Source of the DNA: Paractinoplanes maris
GTDB lineage: Bacteria > Actinomycetota > Actinomycetes > Mycobacteriales > Micromonosporaceae
Direction: 5' to 3'
Assembly: GCF_023544465.1 (NCBI RefSeq)
Contig: NZ_JALPVL010000016.1
Coordinates: 62,001 to 126,000 of the forward strand
DNA: 64,000 bases
In this document: positions 51,301-59,072 of the stretch, one piece after another
Numbering within the stretch: position 1 is the stretch's first letter
How the letters are laid out: every line of letters starts with the position of its first letter
The notes under the pieces: generated by a model
The model's input: only the letters and a program-made list of their open reading frames with translations
Databases searched by the model: none
What the model was told of the DNA's origin: nothing
Program-made: the position numbers and the translations under genes

Positions 51301-51791
51301 AACCGGTGGACGAGCCGGAGGTCTTCCTGCGGCCCAACCAGGTGGGTTACGTGGCCCAGTTGCCGCGCGTCCTGTCCGGCACGGTCGCCGACAACATCCA
51401 GCTCGGGCACGAGGTGGACGCGGCCGACGCGGTGTCGACGGCCCAGCTGGAACACGACCTGGCCGCGGCCGGGGGCGGTCTGCAGCTGCTGATCGGGCAC
51501 AAGGGCACCCGGCTCTCGGGCGGTCAGCTGCAACGCCTGGCGCTGGCGCGGGCGCTGGCGCCGCGCACGGAGCTGCTGATCGCCGACGACGTGTCGTCGG
51601 CGCTGGACGTGACGACGGAGCTGGAGCTGTGGCGGGCCCTGCGCAGTCACGGCGTGACGGTGGTCGGGTCGACGTCCAAGCGGGCGGCGCTGCGGCAGGC
51701 CGACCGGGTGGTCGTGCTGATCGCCGGCAAGGTCGAGGACCAGGGCACGTGGCAGGAGCTGGAGGACCGCTGGGGGCACCTGGCGGGTTGA
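48309..51791 (+). CDS. Fused ABC exporter (TMD-NBD-TMD-NBD) with one degenerate site
   Basis: Heterodimer-like exporter in one chain of 1160 residues. NBD1: Walker A 356-364 (GRTGSGKST), signature LSAGQ 459-463, Walker B ILDE with E484, H515. NBD2: Walker A 970-977 (GPVGAGKS), signature LSGGQ 1069-1073, but D1094 at the catalytic-Glu position and S1121 at the H-loop His. So one composite site (NBD1 Walker with NBD2 LSGGQ) is canonical and the other is degenerate. Membrane helices fill about 20-290 and 620-900. ATG 48309. Neighbours give no substrate; multidrug or lipid export is possible. Confidence 0.9.
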   Translation: MRLLRDLWATSRSRSALAVALILLGAAGSAGALALSGQVLINRSMPLFVVLAGALVASVLSDVFVGLVAARLTADWTARLRRGLNRVAFGQDLPTLENTPVGELLDRIDSDVYEVGSQLRGSGVRIAQSVAVALFSILTAFFVWWPAGVGMVFVSILLFLALNKPIQRISPMRIAEEESWSDLAAVMEESIHGQDDVRTSLAAPYVRRLYAQRAAEVLRRGRLVWRASARITMGAGTITRSLIAVLVVVGAWALINGHIDGARLTAVWLLALGFGGTLEHVTRMVPELQNALGAWSRVQMLQDVPQEPTDGVPPVDGDLVVRDLTFRYGETDSGRPPALKDVSLTFARGRSYALIGRTGSGKSTLAKVLTRAVDVPRGTVFLGGVDLNDMEVEGLRRWTAIVPQRTEILAGTLAENIALFDPVLLPRAATALDELGLTPWAAGLPEGLDTKLGEGGYKLSAGQEQLVAFARILVRDPHVVILDEATARMDPVTESWVQRATDRLLTGRIGVIVAHRLSSVQRCDEVVVLADGVVLEAGPLRESRRFAELMASSNLAIPATTASGGGVLVEEHDWDTAAQVELGAEALANTLPPVEPPPLPEQPPARTLREIARLTMNDKRYGLGAVALFAILVLLGLDGAILPLLWANVVDGLGSPLYPAVGIAAGLIVAIPTLYYTGAWFPEWWVRQMLRISMRLVQGQIGPRRISKHTPAEVVAQGGDTERVVMLADNLIDNATSLVMVVAMTLASQSLVPALFFLGTMVISGLAATLFGPKLEGAARRTVAARAAFATSLVSSLSAARTVKLAGATTPVLDHLARLDATRSDLQRREIAIQVWARSTPSIASGLLPIAAWGLYLSGSLSAAATLIAVATLGAARWFAWTTASLVSQFPSARVWTKRTVAMTGVTDYSSDVPGVDLAAGTAPAPPTAPRNPLRTLELRHFSAVHENGTVGAQDVDLTVERGQLVLVVGPVGAGKSSLLRALAGIVHHAGELRWNGEPVDEPEVFLRPNQVGYVAQLPRVLSGTVADNIQLGHEVDAADAVSTAQLEHDLAAAGGGLQLLIGHKGTRLSGGQLQRLALARALAPRTELLIADDVSSALDVTTELELWRALRSHGVTVVGSTSKRAALRQADRVVVLIAGKVEDQGTWQELEDRWGHLAG

Positions 51792-51858
51792 GCTGAACGC
51801 CTTCCGGGGGCGGCGCCATGAGCGGCGGCGCCTTCGGGGGCAGGGCGGCCCATGGCGG

Positions 51859-52303
51859 GCTCTCACGCGCGGGGCTTTCACGCGCGGGCTCTCACGCGCG
51901 GGGCTTTCACGCGCGCGGCTCTCACGCGCGGGCTCTCACGCGCGCGGCTCTCACGCGCGGGCTCTCACGCGCGGGGCTTTCATGCGCGGGCTCTCACGCG
52001 CGGGCTCTCACGCGCGGCTCTCACGCGCGGGGCTCTCACGCGCGGGCTTTCACGCGCGGGGCTTTCACGCGCGCGGCTCTCACGCGCGGGCTCTCACGCG
52101 CGGCTCTCACGCGCGGCTCTCACGCGCGGGGCTCTCACGCGCGGGCTCTCACGCGCGGGGCTTTCACGCGCGCGGCTCTCACGCGCGGGCTCTCACGCGC
52201 GGGGCTCTCACGCGCGGGGCTCTCACGCGCGGGCTCTCACGCGCGGGCTCTCACGCGCGGGGCTTTCACGCGCGCGGCTCTCACGCGCGGCTCTCACGCG
52301 CGG
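51859..52303. repeat. Satellite: 31 copies of a 13-15-bp unit
   Basis: Thirty-one copies of a unit with core CTCTCACGCGCGG or CTTTCACGCGCGG (one copy has CAT for CAC). Spacing varies between 13, 14 and 15 bp by the length of the G run or an extra CG, so it is not a fixed codon multiple and not a protein. It is flanked by repeated GGCGCCTTCGGGG motifs (about 51827-51840 and 52302-52330). It sits between the ABC exporter and a convergent membrane protein. No spacer sequences, so not CRISPR. Confidence 0.92.
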
Positions 52304-52330
52304 CGCCTTCGGGGCGGCGCCTTCGGGGGC

Positions 52331-52374
52331 GAGCTGAGACCGGAGCGGGAGGGGGTCCGCTCCGGCCTCAGCTC
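52331..52374. terminator. Strong bidirectional hairpin terminator
   Basis: Arms GAGCTGAG and CCGGAGCG on the left, matched exactly by CGCTCCGG and CTCAGCTC on the right (52331-52374), one mismatch at the joint and a 10-nt loop. It follows the satellite and overlaps the stop of the convergent membrane protein. Confidence 0.8.
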
Positions 52375-53351
52375 TGGGAGGGCGGCTGGTGATCGCCGGG
52401 CCCAGGCGGCGGTTCCACCGGTGGATACCCGGGTGGCAGCCAAGGAGGCTGGTGCGCGCTGGGCGGCGGGTACTGCGGGGCTGCGCTGGGTGGTGGATAC
52501 GACGGGGGGAAGTGCGGCGGGGCCGCGACGGGGGGATACGGCGGGGGGAAGTGCGGCGGCGGGGCGGCGATGGGTGGATGCGGCGGGTGGAAGGACGGCG
52601 GTCCCCCGGCCGGATAGGCCGGCCACACACCCGCGTACGGAAAAGGTTGTGGCCCTGGAGGCAGTTGGCGTCCGGGGCGGAACCAGCGGTCGGGTTGTGG
52701 CCTTGGAGGCAGGCGCCCGGGGCGGAACCAGCGGTCGGCCGGGCCGGTCACCAGCAGCACGCCCGTGGCGATGGCCAGCAGCACGGCGGCCGTCAGGGCG
52801 AACGCGGTCACGGCGTCGAAGGCCAGCGACAGTCCGCCGCTGTCGAGGTCGTAGAGGCGGTCGTAGAAACCGCCGTCCGCATACGACGAGAAGTCCTCGA
52901 ACGCGTATTCCTCGCCGTCGACCGGCTCGCCGTCGATCGGGCCCTCGTCGATGAGCCCGAAGGCCAGCAGTCCGAAGGCCCCGACCAGCCCGCCGAACAG
53001 GCACCCGAGCAGGGACAGCACCACCGGCGCGCCGAGGCCGACCCAGGTCAGGATGCGGGCGACGTTGCTGCCCCGGCGCAGCCACACCACGGTCAGCCCC
53101 AGCCACAGGACGAGCACCAGCGCCGGCAGCCCGGAGATGAGCGTCCAGCCGAGGTTGGTGTCGCGCTCGGACGCCACCTCGGACGGGTCTACGCCCGCGC
53201 CCCGGGCGGCCTGATCGATCAGCCCGTCGTAGTGGACCGCGTCGGCGATCGACACCCCGATGACGAGCAGCAGCAGCCCGACCAGAGCCACCTGGAACCA
53301 CACGGCGACCGAGACCACGGAGGGGGCTTTGGCGGGGGCCGCCGATGTCAC
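52368..53351 (-). CDS. Four-helix membrane protein with Pro-rich tail
   Basis: Hypothetical protein of 327 residues. Four hydrophobic helices: about 13-37, 68-90, 100-135 and 178-205. An acidic segment (DEGPIDGEPVDGEEY) lies between helices 3 and 4. The last 115 residues are Pro/His/Tyr repeats (YPPPSAAPQYPPPS, PPHFPPSYPP), likely cytoplasmic and disordered. GTG start 53351. Not recognised. Confidence 0.7.
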   Translation of the reverse strand: MTSAAPAKAPSVVSVAVWFQVALVGLLLLVIGVSIADAVHYDGLIDQAARGAGVDPSEVASERDTNLGWTLISGLPALVLVLWLGLTVVWLRRGSNVARILTWVGLGAPVVLSLLGCLFGGLVGAFGLLAFGLIDEGPIDGEPVDGEEYAFEDFSSYADGGFYDRLYDLDSGGLSLAFDAVTAFALTAAVLLAIATGVLLVTGPADRWFRPGRLPPRPQPDRWFRPGRQLPPGPQPFPYAGVWPAYPAGGPPSFHPPHPPIAAPPPHFPPPYPPVAAPPHFPPSYPPPSAAPQYPPPSAHQPPWLPPGYPPVEPPPGPGDHQPPSQS

Positions 53352-53415
53352 GGACGCACCGTACGGTCCCGTCCCCGTCCGCGGCAGCCCCGATCGGCCA
53401 CATTTTGATCAAGCC

Positions 53416-54315
53416 TCAGCTGCTCCGCGATTCCATCTGCTCGACCGCGGCGACCACGGTGCCGGCCGGGATGGCGAAGCCGACGCCGATGCTGCCCGTC
53501 TCGGATTGGCCGGCGGTGGCGATCGCCACGTTGATGCCGACCACGTGGCCCGAGAGGTCGACCAGTGCGCCCCCGGAGTTGCCCTGGTTGATCGGGGCGT
53601 CGGTCTGCAGGAGGCCGGTCAGCTGCTCGCTGCCGCCGCCGGTGGCCGACTCGGTGGCGGTGCTGATGCTGCGGTCCAGGGCCGAGACGATGCCCGAGGT
53701 CACTGTGTTCTCCAGGCCGAGCGGCGCGCCGAAGGCCAGCACGGTGTCGCCCACGGCGACGCTGTCGTCGGTGCCGAACGTGACCGGGGTCAGGCCGGAC
53801 AGCCCGGACGCCTGCACGAGGGCCAGGTCGTGGCTGGTGTCGGTGGCGACCACCCGGGCCGGCACAGTCCGGCCGGTGGACAGGCGGACGCTGACCGTGC
53901 CGCCGCCCTCGATCACGTGGTTGTTGGTCAGGATGAGCCCGTCGGCGCGGATCACCACGCCGGAGCCGAGCGACGACGACTGGGTGGTGTCGACCATCAC
54001 TGTGACGACGCTGGGCTGCACCTGCTTGACGATCGTGGCCAGGTCGGCGTCCTCGGTGATGCCGGCGGCGCTGCTCACCGGGGTGGCGGTCGTCGCGGTG
54101 CCCGGGTGGTCGATCAGGTAGCGCTCGGCGACCACACCGCCCGCCGTGCCGCCGGCGCCGATCAACGCGAGCACGGCGGCCCCACCGGCCAGGCGGCGCG
54201 GCCAGCGGCGGTTGCCGGGTGCGGGGGACGACGGTACGAACGGGGGCGCGGGCGGAGGCGGCGGCGTCACGTCGTCGTGGTCGGAGTGGGTGGGCCGGGT
54301 CATCAGGTCGGTCAT
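53416..54315 (-). CDS. HtrA-like S1C serine protease, membrane-anchored, no PDZ
   Basis: Protein of 299 residues. A Pro-rich cytoplasmic N-terminus is followed by one hydrophobic helix (about 42-62), so the protease faces outward. The trypsin-like triad is H133 (TNNHVI), D163 (SHDLALV) and S247 (GNSGG). It ends at residue 299 right after the protease domain; the PDZ domain usual for DegP/HtrA proteins is absent. ATG 54315. Monocistronic by layout; likely a quality-control or shedding protease. Confidence 0.9.
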   Translation of the reverse strand: MTDLMTRPTHSDHDDVTPPPPPAPPFVPSSPAPGNRRWPRRLAGGAAVLALIGAGGTAGGVVAERYLIDHPGTATTATPVSSAAGITEDADLATIVKQVQPSVVTVMVDTTQSSSLGSGVVIRADGLILTNNHVIEGGGTVSVRLSTGRTVPARVVATDTSHDLALVQASGLSGLTPVTFGTDDSVAVGDTVLAFGAPLGLENTVTSGIVSALDRSISTATESATGGGSEQLTGLLQTDAPINQGNSGGALVDLSGHVVGINVAIATAGQSETGSIGVGFAIPAGTVVAAVEQMESRSS

Positions 54316-54588
54316 GGCGACGCCTCGCTTCGTTTGGCTGATGAGCCAACAGTGACCCTGGACCTTGTCGGAAACCGGTGAGGCGTCTGTGGGTTCCCTG
54401 TATGCCCTGGGTCACCCGGTGGGCGGGGTTGATCGCGCTGGCCAGAACCCCGCTCACCGGTCCTGGGGCGGTGTGGGCATCAGCCGAAAGTCGCACGGGT
54501 TCACGGCGTTCCCAGACGCCGGCCCGATGTCACGCACAGGCTGCCGCCGGATGCTGGAGTCAGTCCCACAAGCGGCAGGAGGCACGAG

Positions 54589-54867
54589 ATGTCAGCACGA
54601 GGAATGCTCACGCTGGTCGGTTCCGCGGTCGGCGGCATGATCGGCTGGAACGCTCCCCCGCCCCCGGACCCGGCCTGCGTGCGCGAGTTGCTGGCGGGGA
54701 TCGGCCGGCCCGCCGGCGAGTCCGACGACGAGCTCACCGCGGCGGTGCGGGCCTTCCAGTCCGACACCGGCCTGCAGACCGACGGCGTGGCCGGGCCCCG
54801 CACGGTCCATCTGCTGAGCCGGTACGGGATGGACCGGCGCGCGTGGCGCCACGACCTCGCGGCCTGA
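54589..54867 (+). CDS. Small peptidoglycan-binding-domain protein
   Basis: Protein of 92 residues whose C-terminal 60 residues match a peptidoglycan-binding (PGB1-like) repeat: LTAAVRAFQSDTGLQTDGVAGPRTVHLL. The first 25 residues are weakly hydrophobic but not a clear signal. The start ATG has GGAGG upstream. It is divergent from the protease gene. Confidence 0.8.
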   Translation: MSARGMLTLVGSAVGGMIGWNAPPPPDPACVRELLAGIGRPAGESDDELTAAVRAFQSDTGLQTDGVAGPRTVHLLSRYGMDRRAWRHDLAA

Positions 54868-54908
54868 CTGTCCGTCGGGCCGTGCCGGGCCGTGCCTAGA
54901 GTTCAAGC

Positions 54909-55616
54909 ATGACGTCGGGTGACCTGATCACGTACTACGACGATGCCACCGGTGAGCGGTTCGGGCTGACCTCGGGCGAGCTCGGCAGCTGGACGGCGGC
55001 TACGGCCGCGCTGCTCACCGAGGGGTGCGGGCTCGGCCCGGGGAGCACTGCCGCGGTGCTGCTGCGGCCGCACTGGCAGACGGCGGCCGTGCTGCTCGGT
55101 GCCTGGTCGACCGGGCTCGAGCTGTCGATCCGGAGCTGGGCCACGGCCGGTCTGTCACCCGCGGGTGATCCGCTGGACGTCACCTTTGTGGAACACCGCC
55201 GCGTCGGCCACTGGCTCGACGAGGTTCCGGTCGGCCGCCATCAGTTCGTGCTCGGTCTGGCCCCGCACGGCGCCGCGACCGGTGACGTGCCCGAGGGCTA
55301 TCACGACTACACGTCGGCGCTGCGTCCCTACCTCGGCACCCATCCGCCGCACCACAGGGTCGACGAGCTTCGCCCGGCGGTTGTCGACGGCACGACCTAT
55401 CAGGAGTACGCCCGGACGGCGGCCGGGGTCGCCGAGCAGCGCGGCATCGGGCCCGGCGACCGCGTGCTGGTCGACGCCGCCCAGCAGGAACAGCCCCTGA
55501 TCTGGCTGCTGGCTCCGCTCTCGGTCGGCGCCTCCATCGTTCTCTGCGCCAACCTGGACGAGCGGCGCCTGGACGAGCGCATCGCCGAGGAGCACGTCAC
55601 CGCGGTGCTCCGCTGA
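54909..55616 (+). CDS. TIGR03089-family protein
   Basis: Protein of 235 residues resembling the N-terminal part of AMP-dependent acyl-CoA synthetases: DDATGERFGLTSGELGSW, GPGSTAAVLLRPHWQTAAVLLGAW. It lacks the P-loop and catalytic regions, so an adenylating activity is unlikely. Actinobacteria-specific family of unknown function. ATG 54909. Confidence 0.85.
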   Translation: MTSGDLITYYDDATGERFGLTSGELGSWTAATAALLTEGCGLGPGSTAAVLLRPHWQTAAVLLGAWSTGLELSIRSWATAGLSPAGDPLDVTFVEHRRVGHWLDEVPVGRHQFVLGLAPHGAATGDVPEGYHDYTSALRPYLGTHPPHHRVDELRPAVVDGTTYQEYARTAAGVAEQRGIGPGDRVLVDAAQQEQPLIWLLAPLSVGASIVLCANLDERRLDERIAEEHVTAVLR

Positions 55617-55675
55617 CACAGTGCCGGTTCCGACGGCCCTGGCCGTTGAGCTCGTCCACTGGGGACGATCGCCTC

Positions 55676-56314
55676 ATGGAGATCGATGCATTCTCCGGTA
55701 ACCTGCGGCGCATGGAGGTCTTCGATCAACTCGCCGAGCAGTACCAGGGCGAACACAGTCATAATCCCTTTCAGGCCGCGCTGATCGAAGAGATCGCCGC
55801 GCTGCTTCCGTCCGGCACCTCGGTGCTCGACCTGGGGTGCGGGACGGGAGTGCCGACCGCCCAGGTGCTGACCGAATCGGATCACCGGGTGGTGGGCGTC
55901 GACATCTCCGAGGGGATGCTGCGCCTGGCCCGGGAACAGGTGCCGGCGGCCGAGTTCGTGCACGCCGACTTCAAGGAGCTGGCCGACGACTTCGGCTCGT
56001 TCGAGGCGGTGACCGCGTTCTTCTCGCTGCTGATGCTGAGCAAGGCCGAGATCGAGCGCACTCTCGACAAGGCCTTCGGGTGGTTGAAGCCGGACGGCTA
56101 CCTCGCCCTCGGCATGGTCAACTTCGACGGCGACAGTCTGCCGTTCGACTTCATGGGCGTGCCGGTGACCGTGTCCGGCTATCTCGAGTCCGACCTGGCC
56201 GCCGTCCTCAAGGCGCACGGCTTCACCGTCGTCAGCATCGAGACGGTCGCCTTCACCCCGGCCGACGGCCCCGAGGAGAGCCAGATCTTCGCCCTGGCCC
56301 GCAAGCCCGCCTGA
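55676..56314 (+). CDS. Class I SAM-dependent methyltransferase
   Basis: Protein of 212 residues. Motif I is VLDLGCGTG, followed by VVGVDISEGMLRLAR and a post-motif strand FEAVTAFFSLLML; ARKPA ends the protein. The ATG at 55676 is used; an ATG at 55712 gives MEVFDQLAEQYQG, also a plausible start. Substrate unknown. A hairpin terminator follows, shared with paaE. Confidence 0.88.
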   Translation: MEIDAFSGNLRRMEVFDQLAEQYQGEHSHNPFQAALIEEIAALLPSGTSVLDLGCGTGVPTAQVLTESDHRVVGVDISEGMLRLAREQVPAAEFVHADFKELADDFGSFEAVTAFFSLLMLSKAEIERTLDKAFGWLKPDGYLALGMVNFDGDSLPFDFMGVPVTVSGYLESDLAAVLKAHGFTVVSIETVAFTPADGPEESQIFALARKPA

Positions 56315-56318
56315 CAGT

Positions 56319-56353
56319 CCTCCGGCTGCCGCTGCCCAAGCGGCGGCCGGAGG
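56319..56353. terminator. Bidirectional hairpin terminator
   Basis: CCTCCGGC-T-GCCGC pairs with GCGGC-G-GCCGGAGG (56319-56353), giving a 13-bp stem with one mismatch, between the convergent methyltransferase and paaE ends. Confidence 0.8.
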
Positions 56354-56359
56354 CTCTGG

Positions 56360-57409
56360 TCAGTCGTCGAAAGTGACCGTCACCTTGGGCGAGACCGGGG
56401 TTGCCTGGCAGGTCAGGACAAAACCGGCGTCCACCTCGGCCGTTTCCAGGGCGAAGTTGCGCCGCATCGTCACCTCGCCCTCGACCACCCGGGCCCGGCA
56501 CGTGCCACAGACTCCGCCCTTGCAGGCGAACGGCAGATCGGGCCGTGAGCGCTGGGCACCGTCGAGCACGGTGTCACCCTCGGCGACAGTCACGGTTGTC
56601 GACCGGCCGTCCAGCAGCACGGTCACCTCGCTGCCCTCGAGGAAAAGACCGGTTTCCCGTACGGGTTCCGGCGGCACCTCGTCGACCCAGAACAGCTCGC
56701 GGTGGATCCGCCCCGGCTCGACCCCGGCCTCCCCCAGCACCTCGGTGGCGTCGACGACCATCCCGTACGGCCCGCACAGCCACCAGTGATCGACCGCCGG
56801 CACGTCGAGCAGCCGCGGCAGCAGCGCGCGCAGCTTGTCGCCGTCGAGCCGCCCGCTGAGCAGGTCGACCTCGCGGGCCTCGCGCGACAGCAGGTGCACC
56901 AGCTCCAACCGGGACGGGTGCCGGTCCTTGAGATCGGCCAGTTCCTCGGCGAACATCACCGTGTCGGCTCGCCGGTTGCCATAGAGGACGGCGACCTGAG
57001 CCTTCGGGTTGCGCAGCAGCGACGTCGCGATCGACAGCACCGGCGTGATGCCCGACCCCGCCGCGATCATCACGTGCCGCCCGCCCGCTTCGAGGTCGGG
57101 CGTGAACGTCCCGGACGGCGGTGCGACCTCGACCGCGTCACCCACCCGCAGCTCGCGCACCAGCCAGCCGGAGACCACCCCACCCGGCACCTCGCGCACC
57201 CCGATCCGCGGCCGCGCCCCGACCGGGGCGCAGATCGAATACGACCGGCGCTCGTCCCGCTCGTCGCCCGGGCGGCGCACGGTCAGCGACTGCCCGGGGC
57301 GGAAGGCGTACGACTCGGCCAGGTCGTCGGGGACCTCGAAGGTCACCGCGACCGCGTCGGGACAGAGCCGCTCGACGTCGGCCACCCGCAGGGCGTGGAA
57401 ATCCCGCAC
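56360..57409 (-). CDS. paaE: PaaE, reductase of phenylacetyl-CoA 1,2-epoxidase
   Basis: Flavin- and iron-sulfur-dependent NADPH oxidoreductase of 349 residues that passes electrons to the PaaAC epoxidase. Ferredoxin-reductase part: FAD-binding RRSYSICAP, then GSGITPVLSI for nucleotide. A C-terminal plant-type 2Fe-2S domain has the CKGGVCGTC motif (Cx4CxxC) and a distal TCQ cysteine. GTG start lies 1 nt after the paaD stop. Last gene of the operon. Confidence 0.94.
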   Translation of the reverse strand: MRDFHALRVADVERLCPDAVAVTFEVPDDLAESYAFRPGQSLTVRRPGDERDERRSYSICAPVGARPRIGVREVPGGVVSGWLVRELRVGDAVEVAPPSGTFTPDLEAGGRHVMIAAGSGITPVLSIATSLLRNPKAQVAVLYGNRRADTVMFAEELADLKDRHPSRLELVHLLSREAREVDLLSGRLDGDKLRALLPRLLDVPAVDHWWLCGPYGMVVDATEVLGEAGVEPGRIHRELFWVDEVPPEPVRETGLFLEGSEVTVLLDGRSTTVTVAEGDTVLDGAQRSRPDLPFACKGGVCGTCRARVVEGEVTMRRNFALETAEVDAGFVLTCQATPVSPKVTVTFDD

Positions 57410-57410
57410 G

Positions 57411-57899
57411 TCAGATCTCCTTCACGTGCTCGAAGGGCTCCCGGCAGGCCGGGCACCGCCGCAGCTCGCGGCAGGCGGTCGCGCCGAACGCAGCCAGCCG
57501 CTCGGTCGACTCCGCACCGCACCGGGGACAGGCGACGTGCTCCTCGCGCACGCCGAGCACCAGCGGGACCGGCCCGGCGGCCCGCGCGGGGGCCGGCCCG
57601 GGCGGTGCTATGCCGGCCGCGGCCAGCTTGGCCCGGCCGGAGGCGGAGATCCAGTCGGTGGTCCAGGCCGGGGCGAGCGACGTCCGCACCCGGGCCCGCC
57701 CGTAGCCGGCGTCGTGCAGCGCCCGCACCAGGTCGGCGCTGATCGCCTCCATGGCCGGGCAGCCCGAGTAGGTCGGCGTGATCGTCACCTCGACGCCGTC
57801 GTCGGTCTCCCGCACCTCGCGAAGGATGCCCAGCTCGGCCAGCGTGAGCATCGGCAGCTCGGGGTCGGTGACCGTCGCCGCGACGTCGGCCGCGCTCAC
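57411..57899 (-). CDS. paaD: PaaD, epoxidase maturation/assembly protein
   Basis: Protein of 162 residues in the MIP18/DUF59 group: PELPMLTLAELGILREV, TPTYSGCPAMEAI with a metal-site Cys, and a C-terminal CPRCG...CPACREPF zinc-ribbon-like tail. PaaD is needed to mature PaaE's or the epoxidase's metal cofactors (established for the paa system in part). GTG 57899 overlaps paaC by 4 bp. Confidence 0.93.
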   Translation of the reverse strand: MSAADVAATVTDPELPMLTLAELGILREVRETDDGVEVTITPTYSGCPAMEAISADLVRALHDAGYGRARVRTSLAPAWTTDWISASGRAKLAAAGIAPPGPAPARAAGPVPLVLGVREEHVACPRCGAESTERLAAFGATACRELRRCPACREPFEHVKEI

Positions 57900-58768
57900 C
57901 ACACACCGCCGGGCGTCGCGCGGGCCAGCTCCTGCATCTCGGCCAAGATGGCGGCCAGCTCGTCGCCGTGCTCGCCGTCGCGGCCGGTGCGGCCGACGGT
58001 CACCGGTGCCGGCTGGTCGAGTGTCGCCACGTGCAGCACCTCGGTCAGGACGGCGTCGAACTCGGATCGCAATGACGCCGGCTCGACGGCCACCCCGGCG
58101 GTGGCCAAGCGCAGCTCGACGTCGTGCGGTGCGAAGAACTCGCCGGTCAGCGGCCACACCGCGTCGATCGCGTCCTGCATGCGCCGGTGCGACAGATCGG
58201 TGCCGTCGCCCAGGCGGACCGTCCAGCCCGCCGCGTACTCCCGGTGGTAGGTGACCTCCTTGACGCCCTTGGCCCCGATCGCCGCCAGGACGGGGTCACG
58301 ACTGGTGGCCAGCCGGTCGAGCAGGGCCAGCCGCCAGGTCGAGAAGACGAGCAGCCGGGCGATCAGATGACCGAAGTCCGGGTCCTCGCGCTCGACCAGC
58401 CGCACGTGCCGGAAGTCGGGGGCGTCGCGCAGGTAGGCCAGGTCGTCCTCGCCGCGGCCGGCCCCCTCCGCCTCGCCGGCCCGGGTCAGCAGCAGCCGGG
58501 CCTGGCCGAGCAGGTCGAGGCCGATGTTGGCGATCGCCATCTCGTCCTCGAGCTCGGGCGCGCGGGTCACCCACTGCTGCAGGCGGTGCGACAGGATCAG
58601 CGCGTCGTCGCCGAGCATCAGGCAGTAGGCCGCCAGGTCGGCGCCGTCCACGCCGTCGGGCAGTGCGGTGGGCACCCCGGCCAGCGGGTCGGCGAAACCC
58701 GTCCCGTACGCCCAGCGGGCATCGTCGTCGTGATCGGTGAGGGCCTGGTAGGCGTCGTCGAAGGACAT
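57896..58768 (-). CDS. paaC: PaaC, structural subunit of phenylacetyl-CoA 1,2-epoxidase
   Basis: Ferritin-like structural partner of PaaA, 290 residues. Hallmarks LGDDALILSHRLQQWVTRAP and ANIGLDLLGQARLLL, VKEVTYHREYAAGWTVRLGDGT. It lacks the full diiron ligand set, as is known for PaaC. ATG 58768; the stop overlaps paaD. 7 bp gap to paaB. Confidence 0.95.
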   Translation of the reverse strand: MSFDDAYQALTDHDDDARWAYGTGFADPLAGVPTALPDGVDGADLAAYCLMLGDDALILSHRLQQWVTRAPELEDEMAIANIGLDLLGQARLLLTRAGEAEGAGRGEDDLAYLRDAPDFRHVRLVEREDPDFGHLIARLLVFSTWRLALLDRLATSRDPVLAAIGAKGVKEVTYHREYAAGWTVRLGDGTDLSHRRMQDAIDAVWPLTGEFFAPHDVELRLATAGVAVEPASLRSEFDAVLTEVLHVATLDQPAPVTVGRTGRDGEHGDELAAILAEMQELARATPGGVW

Positions 58769-58775
58769 CGCGGCC

Positions 58776-59072
58776 TCAGATGTGCGGAACCGAGTCGGGA
58801 ATGGCGTAGTGGGTCGGGTGCCGGTAGACCTTGTCGCCGCTGGGCGCGAAGAAGGCGTCCTTGTCGTCCGGGCCCGAGGCCACCACGTCGTCGGAGCGCA
58901 CCACCCAGATGCTGACCCCCTCGTTGCGCCGCGTGTAGAGGTCACGCGCGTGGTGCAGCGCCATCTCGTGGTCGGCCGCCCGCAGGGACCCGACGTGCAC
59001 GTGGTTGAGGCCGCGCTTGGCCCGCACGAACACCTCGAACAGCGGCCACTCGTGCTTGACCTCGCCGCTCAT
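58776..59072 (-). CDS. paaB: PaaB, epoxidase subunit
   Basis: Protein of 98 residues beginning SGEVKHEWPLFEVFVRAKRG and ending HYAIPDSVPHI, characteristic of PaaB, a bridging subunit of the epoxidase complex. ATG overlaps the paaA stop as ATGA. Confidence 0.95.
   Translation of the reverse strand: MSGEVKHEWPLFEVFVRAKRGLNHVHVGSLRAADHEMALHHARDLYTRRNEGVSIWVVRSDDVVASGPDDKDAFFAPSGDKVYRHPTHYAIPDSVPHI

Noticed and set aside
51859..52303. CRISPR array
   Set aside because: Units are contiguous with no unique spacers and there are no cas genes.
51818..52954. Open frames across the satellite (HARGxHARG-like proteins)
   Set aside because: All three plus frames are open because of the repeat; unit spacing of 13-15 bp breaks any constant peptide period, and no ribosome-binding site or domain is seen.
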